The notes under the pieces were generated by a model, which worked only from the letters and a program-made list of their open reading frames with translations, ran no database searches and had not been told where the DNA came from. From contig JALWMA010000102.1 in the NCBI GenBank assembly GCA_027081015.1, positions 1-38,084 of the forward strand: a DNA stretch of 38,084 nucleotides. The letters run 5' to 3'. Of this stretch, positions 1-5,284 are shown one piece after another; the stretch's first letter is position 1; the number at the start of each line of letters is the position of its first letter. This DNA is from Campylobacterales bacterium. GTDB taxonomy: Bacteria; Campylobacterota; Campylobacteria; Campylobacterales; Hydrogenimonadaceae. The translations under genes and the position numbers were made by a program.

Positions 1-17
1 GTAAAAGATCTGAGCGC

Positions 18-69
18 GACGGCTCAATCAGGAGGCCCGCAGGCCGCCTTATGAGTCGTCTTGTTTTTT
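18..69 (+). terminator. Rho-independent terminator of repeat R1
   Basis: A long imperfect hairpin: outer arms GACGGCTCA (18-26) and TGAGTCGTC (52-60) with one G-T pair, inner arms AGGAGGCC (30-37) and GGCCGCCT (42-49) with one mismatch, loop CGCA. It is followed by a T-rich run (61-69). It would stop transcription arriving from the left before the next cassette promoter. The copy at 1456-1507 has the same sequence. Confidence 0.75.
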
Positions 70-87
70 CATTATGAAAACACTCAG

Positions 88-143
88 GCGACTCCCTTTG
101 GTATAATGGGCTTGGGCAAACACACAACCAAAAAGGGAGTCGC
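88..143 (+). promoter_or_regulatory. Promoter inside a 12-bp inverted repeat (type A, copy 1)
   Basis: Perfect arms GCGACTCCCTTT (88-99) and AAAGGGAGTCGC (132-143) flank an extended -10, TGGTATAAT (99-107), with no good -35. The start point should fall near 114, in the loop, so a transcript made here carries only the right arm. That arm contains the GGGAG ribosome site (135-139) of the gene at 148. A read-through transcript would carry both arms and bury the site. Confidence 0.75.
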
Positions 144-147
144 TTGA

Positions 148-534
148 ATGTTTTCCTGGCTTCAAAATCTCGAACATAAAAGGTGGTGGAACATGTTTGT
201 CATTGTCGGTTTTGTTTTTGCGATTCTCTTTGGAACGAAAGCCATTACGATTGTCGATCCGGAGGCGGGCTTCCTTCTTTCTATAGCGCTTCTCGCATTT
301 GGTATCGGTGAAGCCGCGAACCATAAAGAGGTGACCAGCTACGAAACCACTAAAATAACTCATTTCGACCCCTATTTGGATAGAGAATATTTCATGGACG
401 AGATAAGAAACTCTCCATTCGTTCGTGTTCCTACCGGTAAAACCTATGTCAGAAAGCCTGTTTTTGTCGGCATAGTGCTCGACGCGATGGCCGCAGTGCT
501 TTTTTTGGCTGGTGTAATCAAGCTTTTCGTTTAG
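148..534 (+). CDS. Small membrane protein, accessory cassette gene
   Basis: 128 residues with three predicted membrane segments (about 17-34, 41-57 and 105-127). The motif GIGEAAN (52-58) follows the second segment, and a LD...AG pattern marks the last. The same two motifs, in the same order, occur in the protein at 845-1096 (GLGEFAN; VLD...AG), so I read them as relatives of a family of short phage membrane proteins with a GxGExxN signature; the family identity is from memory. The start has GGGAG eight bases upstream, in the arm of the inverted-repeat promoter. Function unknown; a lysogen-expressed membrane protein acting in superinfection exclusion is one possibility. A minus-strand open frame covering it looks like a shadow. 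Confidence 0.75.
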   Translation: MFSWLQNLEHKRWWNMFVIVGFVFAILFGTKAITIVDPEAGFLLSIALLAFGIGEAANHKEVTSYETTKITHFDPYLDREYFMDEIRNSPFVRVPTGKTYVRKPVFVGIVLDAMAAVLFLAGVIKLFV

Positions 535-582
535 CGGCATGTTGTCTCCTTCGCTCTTTTTTCTTGACGCAAAGCGCACTGG

Positions 583-623
583 CGAGCCTTTGGTATAATC
601 GAAATGCAAGACCCAAAGGCTCG
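583..623 (+). promoter_or_regulatory. Promoter inside an 11-bp inverted repeat (type B)
   Basis: Perfect arms CGAGCCTTTGG (583-593) and CCAAAGGCTCG (613-623) enclose TATAAT (594-599), preceded by TGG. The arms differ from type A, but 13 bases up to the -10 (CCTTTGGTATAAT) are shared. The start point should be in the loop. The AAGGAG at 635-640 lies outside the arm, so direct ribosome-site masking is less likely here than in type A. This 150-base gap (535-683) otherwise holds only the mini-ORF start. Confidence 0.65.
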
Positions 624-645
624 TCAATACACTCAAGGAGCCAAG

Positions 646-690
646 ATGGACACCAGAGAACTTCGCCTGGCCGCAATGCGGTTTTACTGA
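646..690 (+). CDS. 14-residue mini-ORF behind the type B promoter
   Basis: ATG at 646 has a perfect AAGGAG (635-640) with five bases of spacing, then reads MDTRELRLAAMRFY and stops at TGA 688-690. It is the first frame downstream of the type B promoter. It may be a leader peptide or the truncated head of a lost cassette gene. Its stop overlaps the 3' end of the minus-strand frame ending at 684. Confidence 0.35.
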   Translation: MDTRELRLAAMRFY

Positions 691-851
691 GACCCGCACA
701 GTTGACCCGTCCCGGCATAGATGAGCAAGGCGCCTATGGCTATGTTGATGAGAAAGTCGATTGCGCGTCTGACAGCGCTTTTGTCTATGGTTAGAATAAA
801 CAGCGACGAAAGGCTCCATAGTACGCCGACAAAGATATAAAGATATGACAT
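684..851 (-). CDS. 55-residue hydrophobic protein on the minus strand
   Basis: ATG at 851 is preceded on the minus strand by AAGGAG with six bases of spacing. The product begins MSYLYIFVGVLWSL and has two hydrophobic stretches (about 2-20 and 32-48), like a small two-pass membrane protein. It lies 47 bases downstream of the minus-strand frame 899-1204, as a second gene of an operon would. The N-terminal codons overlap the start of the plus-strand frame at 845 by a few bases. No family recognised. Confidence 0.45.
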   Translation of the reverse strand: MSYLYIFVGVLWSLSSLFILTIDKSAVRRAIDFLINIAIGALLIYAGTGQLCGSQ

Positions 852-1096
852 TTTCTACTCCTTGGTATATTTTTGAAAATTTCACCGTCGCACTCATCTC
901 ACTCGGCCTTTTCTTTGTTGGGCTTGGCGAATTTGCCAACCAGTCGTTTCAGTACGGCCTTGCCTTTAACAAACAGGGCGAGAATATAGGCCATACCCGG
1001 CGAGACGTTCGCGTCCATACGCTCCCGGGCTATGTTTTGGACATCATCGGATTCTTCCTGATCACCGCCGGCCTCCATCATATGTTTTCTCATTAG
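845..1096 (+). CDS. Small membrane protein related to the product at 148-534
   Basis: 83 residues with hydrophobic segments at about 12-30 and 62-80. GLGEFAN (26-32) and VLDIIGFFLITAG (64-76) match the two conserved blocks of the protein at 148-534 in order, which is the main support for this frame. It is shorter, lacking the first membrane segment, and has no visible ribosome site, so it may be a 5'-truncated relic. It overlaps the minus-strand frame 899-1204 almost completely, and both cannot easily be fully functional. First-position purine bias favours the minus strand; motif conservation favours this one. Confidence 0.5.
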   Translation: MTFSTPWYIFENFTVALISLGLFFVGLGEFANQSFQYGLAFNKQGENIGHTRRDVRVHTLPGYVLDIIGFFLITAGLHHMFSH

Positions 1097-1204
1097 CGCG
1101 GCTTCGGCGATGGCCTGGCCGCCCATGCAGTGCTCAAAGACAGTACAGTCTTTGCATTTGCACGGGATTGCGTATAGATTCCCGTCGATGCTTTGAAAAG
1201 TCAT
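899..1204 (-). CDS. Hypothetical protein with a CKCKDC...C cluster
   Basis: ATG at 1204 has AAAGGA six bases upstream on the minus strand. The 101-residue product has four cysteines near the N-terminus (pattern CxCxxCx5C, about residues 15-26), a typical metal-site spacing, then a charged helical region. Codon first positions are about 69% purine, as in real genes. The C-terminal two thirds are antisense to the plus-strand membrane gene 845-1096. It could be a real gene with an overlapping tail or a lucky shadow. Its downstream neighbour would be the 55-residue frame at 684-851. Confidence 0.45.
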   Translation of the reverse strand: MTFQSIDGNLYAIPCKCKDCTVFEHCMGGQAIAEAALMRKHMMEAGGDQEESDDVQNIARERMDANVSPGMAYILALFVKGKAVLKRLVGKFAKPNKEKAE

Positions 1205-1235
1205 GTTGTATCCTTTCTATGGGTATTCACGTATT

Positions 1236-1347
1236 TACCCACGCGGCCGCTGACGGTTCACCATTTGAAATCACCCTATCAACTCCTCTTCCAATGGATC
1301 TGTTAGAGTGGGCCGCTCAACAAAGTTTTGAGTCCAAAACTCTATGA
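1236..1347 (+). pseudogene. Remnant of a second copy of the 81-residue cassette gene
   Basis: In frame this reads RAAADG, then SPFEITLSTPLPMDLLEWAA, and ends ...SKTL with TGA at 1345-1347. It matches residues about 43-74 of the protein at 1586-1831, with an internal deletion and no start. It shows the original C-terminus of the family (EWAAQQSFESKTL), which the intact copy has lost. Confidence 0.7.
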
Positions 1348-1455
1348 ACGGCTCTTCTTGTATGCATTCTCTGCATCTGTACTCCCTCTCTGGCTCGCTC
1401 GGGAGTCTCTTGGCCGGTTGCCTGCCACCGGCTGGGTTGTAAAAGATCTGAGCGC

Positions 1456-1507
1456 GACGGCTCAATCAGGAGGCCCGCAGGCCGCCTTATGAGTCGTCTT
1501 GTTTTTT
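1456..1507 (+). terminator. Rho-independent terminator of repeat R2
   Basis: Same imperfect GACGGCTCA/TGAGTCGTC hairpin with inner GC-rich stem and CGCA loop as at 18-69, followed by the T-rich run. It isolates the cassette at 1586 from upstream transcription. Confidence 0.75.
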
Positions 1508-1525
1508 CATTATGAAAACACTCAG

Positions 1526-1581
1526 GCGACTCCCTTTGGTATAATGGGCGTGGGCAAACACACAACCAAAAAGGGAGTCGC
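1526..1581 (+). promoter_or_regulatory. Promoter inside a 12-bp inverted repeat (type A, copy 2)
   Basis: Identical arms to the copy at 88-143, with TATAAT at 1540-1545 in the loop and GGGAG in the right arm. It drives the gene at 1586. Confidence 0.75.
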
Positions 1582-1585
1582 TTGA

Positions 1586-1831
1586 ATGTTTCTGTATATT
1601 TGGAAATTTGATAACGGCTGCTTCAAAATTAGGCAAGTTTCCGGTAAATGGCTCTTGACAGTTCACCTTGACGATGGAACCGGGGATAAGCTTGGCAGTT
1701 ATCTTTCTCCCCGCGCGGCCGCTGACGATATTCATCATTTGGACCCAGAATATGGTTTGCCTTTTGAAATCACCATGTCGACTCCTCTTCCAATGGACCT
1801 ATCAGAGTGGGAGAAGTTACGATTTTCCTGA
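1586..1831 (+). CDS. Accessory cassette protein of 81 residues, C-terminus replaced
   Basis: Begins MFLYIWKFDNG and contains the block FEITMSTPLPMDLSEW (60-75). Start chosen at 1586 because GGGAG lies eight bases upstream in the repeat, exactly as for the gene at 148. After SEW the sequence diverges from the remnant at 1236-1347: the old ending EWAAQQSFESKTL is replaced by EWEKLRFS, because an inserted segment begins at 1812. No known family recognised. It is soluble-looking, rich in aromatic and acidic residues, and expressed from its own promoter. Confidence 0.7.
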   Translation: MFLYIWKFDNGCFKIRQVSGKWLLTVHLDDGTGDKLGSYLSPRAAADDIHHLDPEYGLPFEITMSTPLPMDLSEWEKLRFS

Positions 1832-2006
1832 TTTCTCTTAAAGCCTCGCATCTTCTCTTCGTATTATCAATATAAATCTCCCATTCAACCGGTACCACTC
1901 CGGCTTCCAGAAGCTCTTTTAGCTTCTCTTCGCCGAGAATCTCTTTTGCTTTTTGCGTTGCGACATTCTTTCGTCTTGAAAATCTTTCTACTTGCGCTTC
2001 GTCCAC
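1770..2006 (-). CDS. Small helical protein carried by the 226-bp insertion
   Basis: GTG start at 2006 with AAAGGAG about five bases upstream. The 78-residue product is charged and helical (KAKEILGEEKLKELLEAG, then VVPVEWEIYIDN). Start codons further upstream would lie beyond the ribosome site. The last residues, after about VTS, are read from the antisense of the plus-strand gene at 1586, so its original stop seems to have been lost on insertion. Convergent overlap of 62 bases with that gene. No family recognised. Confidence 0.6.
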   Translation of the reverse strand: MDEAQVERFSRRKNVATQKAKEILGEEKLKELLEAGVVPVEWEIYIDNTKRRCEALREIRKIVTSPTLIGPLEEESTW

Positions 2007-2037
2007 TGTTTCTCCTTTCTTTTCAACTTCGAGTGGG
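1812..2037. mobile_element. 226-bp insertion flanked by GAGTGGG duplicates
   Basis: Homology between the intact cassette gene and the remnant at 1236-1347 ends exactly after GAGTGGG (1805-1811). Homology of R3 to R2 restarts exactly at GAGTGGG (2031-2037). The segment between carries one small minus-strand gene and has short terminal inverted repeats GAAGTT (1813-1818) and AACTTC (2025-2030). This looks like an insertion with a 7-bp target duplication, but microhomology-mediated recombination would leave the same trace. No transposase is present. Confidence 0.45.
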
Positions 2038-2190
2038 CCGCTCAACAAAGTTTTGAGTCCAAAACTCTATGAACGGCTCTTCTTGTATGCATTCGCTGCA
2101 TCTGTGCTCCCTCTCTGGCTCGCTCGGGAGTCTCTTGGCCGGTTGCCTGCCACCGGCTGGGTTGTAAAAGATCTGAGCGCGACGGCTCAA
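2031..2190 (+). repeat. Repeat copy R3, truncated
   Basis: Matches 1306-1465 with a few differences. It begins with the relic of a cassette gene's 3' end (EWAAQQSFESKTL, stop TGA at 2070-2072) and breaks off at GACGGCTCAA, in the first arm of the terminator, so the terminator and promoter are missing. The sequence that follows, from 2191, is unrelated. Confidence 0.85.
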
Positions 2191-2221
2191 GCAATCTTCC
2201 GTAGAAGATAAGCTATATCGG

Positions 2222-2277
2222 AATTATGCACTACGTATAATTATATTAAGCTTAAAAATTATGCAACACGTATAATT
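2222..2277 (+). promoter_or_regulatory. Operator pair O3/O4 with promoter elements
   Basis: Two palindromes share the operator core seen beside the repressor gene: TATGCACTACGTATA (2225-2239) and TATGCAACACGTATA (2260-2274), each with AAT/ATT flanks. Their centres are 35 bp apart, the same as O1/O2. Each contains a plus-strand -10 (TATAAT at 2236-2241 and 2271-2276). This should be a second site controlled by the repressor, most likely for the frame at 2322. The stretch 2007-2321 otherwise holds only R3. Confidence 0.7.
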
Positions 2278-2321
2278 ACGCCATAATTTCCAATAAACTG
2301 TTTACAAGGGAGAGAGCCCTT

Positions 2322-2539
2322 ATGCCCAGGCAATAGAGTATATAGATGAAATAAGATCCCAGAAGGCCATGACTGTAGACGGAAGCGCCTTTGAGAATCG
2401 TGGGGAGATGAGATTATATGTCTATATCATCGCAGATATGCTGCCCAAAATGAAATCGATGTTGGAGAAAGAGGACTTTGAAACGCTTCCGGACGGTGAG
2501 AGCCAATACCGGTGCCATAAAAAACTGAAGGCCATATAG
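2322..2539 (+). pseudogene. Small early gene with a broken start
   Basis: An ATG at 2322, behind AGGGAG (2307-2312), reads only MPRQ and stops. One frame over, coding-like sequence runs to TAG at 2537-2539 (IEYIDEIRSQK, then MTVDGSAFENRGEMRLYVY) with strong purine bias at first positions. Either a one-base change separated the start from the body, or the protein starts at the internal ATG 2369 (56 residues). The ribosome site lies in a small hairpin, AAGGG/CCCTT (2306-2321). It sits just downstream of O3/O4, so it would be repressor-controlled. Family not recognised. Confidence 0.45.
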
Positions 2540-2622
2540 AGGTTGTGCCGTATCGTCGTCTTGTCGGGATTGCCAGGCAGAGGAACCAGGCTTTTTCAAA
2601 AAAACCAGGACCGATATAAGAT

Positions 2623-2636
2623 CCGCCTCCGGGCGG
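2623..2636. terminator. Possible terminator between convergent genes
   Basis: CCGCC/GGCGG hairpin with a four-base loop followed on the plus strand by TTT only. It lies between the plus-strand frame ending at 2539 and the minus-strand gene ending at 2670. The weak T-run makes it uncertain. I see nothing else in 2540-2669. Confidence 0.3.
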
Positions 2637-2669
2637 TTTGAAGCGTTGATGCCGGGCTGTTTCTTCTGT

Positions 2670-3404
2670 CTATATTGAAGAGATCATCGAGTCGAACGTC
2701 TCTTCTATCGCGCTCTTTTCGGTAAATTTTTTCAGATCGAACCCGATTTTAGAAACCACCTTGGAGGCATTTTTCTCTTTTTCGTCTTTGATTTCGTAGA
2801 TATATCCGAAAACAGGGTGGATAGGGTTTTCTACTATTTTGCCTCTCACCGCCCTGTTTATATCCGAAGTGTTTGCAAGGCTTCCTATGATCGTGGGGAA
2901 GAGCTCTGTTTTTTTGTTTTTTTTGACTCTGATGAGCATATCGAATATTTTGGAGTCGGTGGTTATATCTATGTATTTTTTATACTTCCTGTTCGCCACT
3001 TCTATGCTCTCTTTTCTGACTTGCAGAATCCTGGAGGATTTGGTTTCCGGCCTGGGGAACTTGTAGGCGACGTATTGATTGTACAAGGAGGCCAGCTCGT
3101 CGTTGAGATCGTAAAGCATTTTGCCGGTGAAGATCCGGCTGAAAGAGAAGTCGTCAAAATATAGGTGCCTATTGGCAATATCCGCGAAACCCTTTGTTTT
3201 CGAGAGCTCCTCGTTCAGATACTTCAACAGGCCGCCAAGAGAATCTTTGTGGATAATGTTGCAGTGTATGCTCTTCATCTCGTCATCGCTTATGAGCCTG
3301 AAGCCGAACGACTTTCCGTCGTGTGCCATGACGCCTATATTGGTAAACTCGAGAGCGTTTCTGTTTTGATGATAGTGGATTACTCTGTACTCTATTTTTC
3401 TCAT
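2670..3404 (-). CDS. DUF3037-like protein, partner of the HipA-like kinase
   Basis: 244 residues beginning MRKIEYRVIHYHQN with ALEFTNIGVMAHDG at 17-30. This start, a Y-rich strand followed by E(F)xNIGV, is the hallmark of DUF3037 as I know it. The rest is helical and basic. Its ATG overlaps the stop of the kinase gene (ATGA), so translation is coupled. DUF3037 genes are known to sit next to HipA_2-type kinases, as here. Biochemical role unknown; a partner or antidote of the kinase is an inference. Confidence 0.75.
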   Translation of the reverse strand: MRKIEYRVIHYHQNRNALEFTNIGVMAHDGKSFGFRLISDDEMKSIHCNIIHKDSLGGLLKYLNEELSKTKGFADIANRHLYFDDFSFSRIFTGKMLYDLNDELASLYNQYVAYKFPRPETKSSRILQVRKESIEVANRKYKKYIDITTDSKIFDMLIRVKKNKKTELFPTIIGSLANTSDINRAVRGKIVENPIHPVFGYIYEIKDEKEKNASKVVSKIGFDLKKFTEKSAIEETFDSMISSI

Positions 3405-4192
3405 TCGAACAACTCAAACGGACACTCGCCGGATTTTTTGAAGTTTGCACGCACTCTATGCGCCAGCAGTTCCGCTATCTCTTTTTTGAATTTCACCGGC
3501 TCCCACTCCTCGGGGAGTTTTTCAATGATGTTGAGAATTTTACTGTATATCGTTTTAAACTGCTCTTTTACAGGCGTTTTGTGCATGGCTTTTCTCAACA
3601 GGTAGCGCTCGTCTTTCAGTATGTCGCAGGTTTGCAGCGCCAAGGCGTAGTTTCCGTAATTGCCGTTTAACATGGCCTCATAGGCTCTGTGTTCAAGAAG
3701 CGCTTGCCCGAAATCTATGATATAGTGCCTGTGCTCACCCTTCGCGTAGAGTATGTTCGGGTTTTGTGTGTAGCGGTCTTTGTTTAGAAGTGCGTTGTCT
3801 ATATAGGCGGTATTTTTGACCAACTTATTCGTAAAACCGTCGCAGGCTTTTTGGGCATGATCTATTTTGAAGACTCCTATGTTGATGCCGATGGAACCTT
3901 TTGCGTTTTCGAGTGATTCATCATCGATGAGACGGCTTTTTCTGGCATCTTCGAACAGAAAGATGTCGTCTTCACGCAACTCTACGTATTTCAGGGGCGG
4001 GATGTTGATTTCAAGGTTGAACTCATCGGCGAAAAGGCGCGCCAAGGTTTCGTTGAATATCGATATATCTTTTTGCATACCGTCATATCTGAATTTCAAA
4101 AGATACTCCCGGTCGTCGTTCGCTACAATCCATACCGGTCTTGTGCCGCCGAAATCGGGAGAGCCGACGATTCGTCTTATGCCGAGAACCAT
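3401..4192 (-). CDS. HipA-like protein kinase (HipA_2 type)
   Basis: 263 residues. Kinase-like features: a lysine in YLLKFRY (K33), FNETLARLFA (47-56), the catalytic-loop-like NKDRYTQNPNIL (137-148) with D139 and N146, and IDFGQA (159-164) carrying a DFG-type metal-binding aspartate. HipA-family kinases phosphorylate protein targets and arrest growth; the target here is unknown. It is much shorter than HipA (about 440), which is normal for the HipA_2 group. The ATG abuts the repressor stop with AAGGAG inside the repressor's last codons. In classical hipBA the gene before hipA encodes its HTH partner; here that place is taken by the phage repressor. Confidence 0.75.
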   Translation of the reverse strand: MVLGIRRIVGSPDFGGTRPVWIVANDDREYLLKFRYDGMQKDISIFNETLARLFADEFNLEINIPPLKYVELREDDIFLFEDARKSRLIDDESLENAKGSIGINIGVFKIDHAQKACDGFTNKLVKNTAYIDNALLNKDRYTQNPNILYAKGEHRHYIIDFGQALLEHRAYEAMLNGNYGNYALALQTCDILKDERYLLRKAMHKTPVKEQFKTIYSKILNIIEKLPEEWEPVKFKKEIAELLAHRVRANFKKSGECPFELFE

Positions 4193-4945
4193 CTACCGCT
4201 CCTTCTCCTGCAGTCTGCTCGAGATATGCATCTGCATGTGTATGAACGGTTTGCCGAGTATCTCCCAGTCTACGCCGAGATCTTTTACGGGCTGTACCGG
4301 CGGGTAGGTGTCGTTGAAGCTTATGACCCTTATGTCTCCGTTTCCCAGGAACTGCACCTGTTTTATCTGTACCGTGTCTCCGTAGCGCAAGAGGTAGACC
4401 GCATCGGGGAGTATGACCTCCCTGTGGTTTACCATATCGAACACTACAATGTCGTTTTCACTGTATTTTGGCTCCATGGAGTCGCCGAGAATCTTTCCCG
4501 CCATCGTGTTTTTGGGATCGAAGTTTGTGGGGAGTATCTCTTTGGGGAGGTAGATGGACTCCACCATCTCGATGTTCACGAACGCCTCGGCCCCTGCGCC
4601 TATGGTTACGAATGGCAGGCGGACCATCTCCTCCAGGAGCTGGATCTCGGGCAGATCGGCGGCGTAGTGCATGGGGTGTTTGCGAATCTCTTCTTTTGCT
4701 ATGCGTTCACGCTTGGATGGATCGAAGAGATCCTGCTCTGTGACGCCAAGGGCTTTAGCGAAATATGGAATGAGCCTTTCTTCTATCGGCCGCTTTTCAT
4801 TCAAATATGCATAAATCGTTTGTTCTTTTGGATGCTCATTCGTCCTTTTTGACCGGACATCCCATTCTTCAAACATCCTAACGATTCGAGGCACGCTTAT
4901 GTTCTTTTGGTCCATTAGCTCTTTAATTCTTCTACCTGTTCCCAT
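4193..4945 (-). CDS. CI-like repressor with S24 (LexA-type) peptidase domain
   Basis: 250 residues from ATG 4945, chosen for AGGAG just upstream; a start at 4984 would lie inside the promoter. The N-terminal ~70 residues form a divergent HTH region. The C-terminal domain has GDSM (S156, nucleophile), QIKQV (K195, general base) and an Ala-Gly pair (117-118) as the likely self-cleavage site. It should dimerise, bind O1-O4 and be inactivated by RecA-stimulated self-cleavage. First gene of the lysogenic operon; its promoter overlaps O1, so it probably regulates itself. Confidence 0.88.
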   Translation of the reverse strand: MGTGRRIKELMDQKNISVPRIVRMFEEWDVRSKRTNEHPKEQTIYAYLNEKRPIEERLIPYFAKALGVTEQDLFDPSKRERIAKEEIRKHPMHYAADLPEIQLLEEMVRLPFVTIGAGAEAFVNIEMVESIYLPKEILPTNFDPKNTMAGKILGDSMEPKYSENDIVVFDMVNHREVILPDAVYLLRYGDTVQIKQVQFLGNGDIRVISFNDTYPPVQPVKDLGVDWEILGKPFIHMQMHISSRLQEKER

Positions 4946-4982
4946 ATTTCCGCTCCTAAAATCACACATATTGTATGAAAAC

Positions 4983-5038
4983 ATTATATGCGGATCGCAT
5001 AATCATTAAGCTATGTTTTATTATGCGTTGCGTATAAT
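4983..5038. promoter_or_regulatory. Divergent promoters with operator pair O1/O2
   Basis: O1 is the perfect palindrome TATGCGGATCGCATA (4987-5001) and O2 is TATGCGTTGCGTATA (5022-5036), centres 35 bp apart. O1 overlaps a minus-strand -10, TATAAT (4988-4983), for the repressor. O2 overlaps the plus-strand -10, TATAAT (5033-5038), for the Cro-like gene. Repressor on O2 should block the early operon. Confidence 0.8.
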
Positions 5039-5044
5039 CCATTC

Positions 5045-5284
5045 ATGGACAAAATAAAAAAAATCCTCAAATCAAGTGGATACGCTCAATCGACAGCCTA
5101 TTCGTTTCTTAATGGTTCAAGATATTTTTTAATGAGCCGTCAAAAGAAAGCAATAAAGAAGGCTATTGCTGAAGGCTGCCTTGATGAAATGCTTTCTCTA
5201 CCTGATGAATTATCCAATCATACCTCTACCCCTACCACAACCTCAAGTGTAGCGGTGACGGAAAATCCACCCAAGGATGAATAA
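5045..5284 (+). CDS. Cro-like DNA-binding protein, probably on a leaderless mRNA
   Basis: 79 residues. Residues about 12-40 (GYAQSTAYSFLNGSRYFLMS) fit a small HTH, and the C-terminus is a Thr/Ser/Pro-rich tail. The ATG is only six bases after the TATAAT at 5033-5038 and no ribosome site exists, so the transcript should begin at or next to the start codon. It is divergent from the repressor and first in the early operon, the place of Cro. Its stop overlaps the next start (TAATG). Confidence 0.75.
   Translation: MDKIKKILKSSGYAQSTAYSFLNGSRYFLMSRQKKAIKKAIAEGCLDEMLSLPDELSNHTSTPTTTSSVAVTENPPKDE

Larger units (their letters stand above)
1..147 (+). repeat. Repeat copy R1, right part (terminator plus promoter)
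   Basis: Positions 1-147 match 1439-1585 with one difference seen in the promoter loop (gggctt versus gggcgt). The first 70 bases also equal the last 70 of the window (38015-38084). If the molecule is circular, this is the right part of one repeat that begins at 37958. The unit holds a terminator hairpin and then a promoter enclosed by an inverted repeat, ending at the ATG of the next small gene. Confidence 0.9.
1306..1585 (+). repeat. Repeat copy R2 (full unit)
   Basis: Begins at GAGTGGG inside the 3' end of the decayed cassette gene and runs to the ATG at 1586. Its first 160 bases match 2031-2190 (R3), and its last 204 bases match R1 across the join (37958-38084 plus 71-147). It contains several small hairpins: AGTTTTG/CAAAACT (1324-1341), ATGCA/TGCAT near 1371, CTCCC/GGGAG, and GCCGGT/ACCGGC. 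The terminator and promoter follow. This 380-base gap has no gene other than the remnant. Confidence 0.9.

Noticed and set aside
49-939. 296-codon minus-strand frame across the first island genes
   Set aside because: Although AAGGAG precedes an internal ATG at 542, the frame runs antisense through a promoter, the 148-534 gene and the terminator, and its sequence is not protein-like.
1306-2190. Integron-like cassette array with attC sites
   Set aside because: The repeats follow small genes, have hairpins and begin near GCTCAAC (an R''-like RYYYAAC). However, the far end (GTTGTAA) does not fit GTTRRRY, the outer arms do not pair, and there is no integron integrase.
1-2190. CRISPR array
   Set aside because: Only two or three copies of a long unit, with genes between them, and no short regular repeats or cas genes.
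4073-4852. 259-codon plus-strand frame over the repressor gene
   Set aside because: Opposite to a gene with catalytic Ser/Lys motifs, ribosome site and operator-linked promoter.
3401-4945. Plain hipBA toxin-antitoxin module
   Set aside because: The upstream regulator is a full S24 repressor with phage operators and a divergent Cro-like gene, and the kinase is of the short HipA_2 type with a DUF3037 partner, so a simple hipBA label would mislead.
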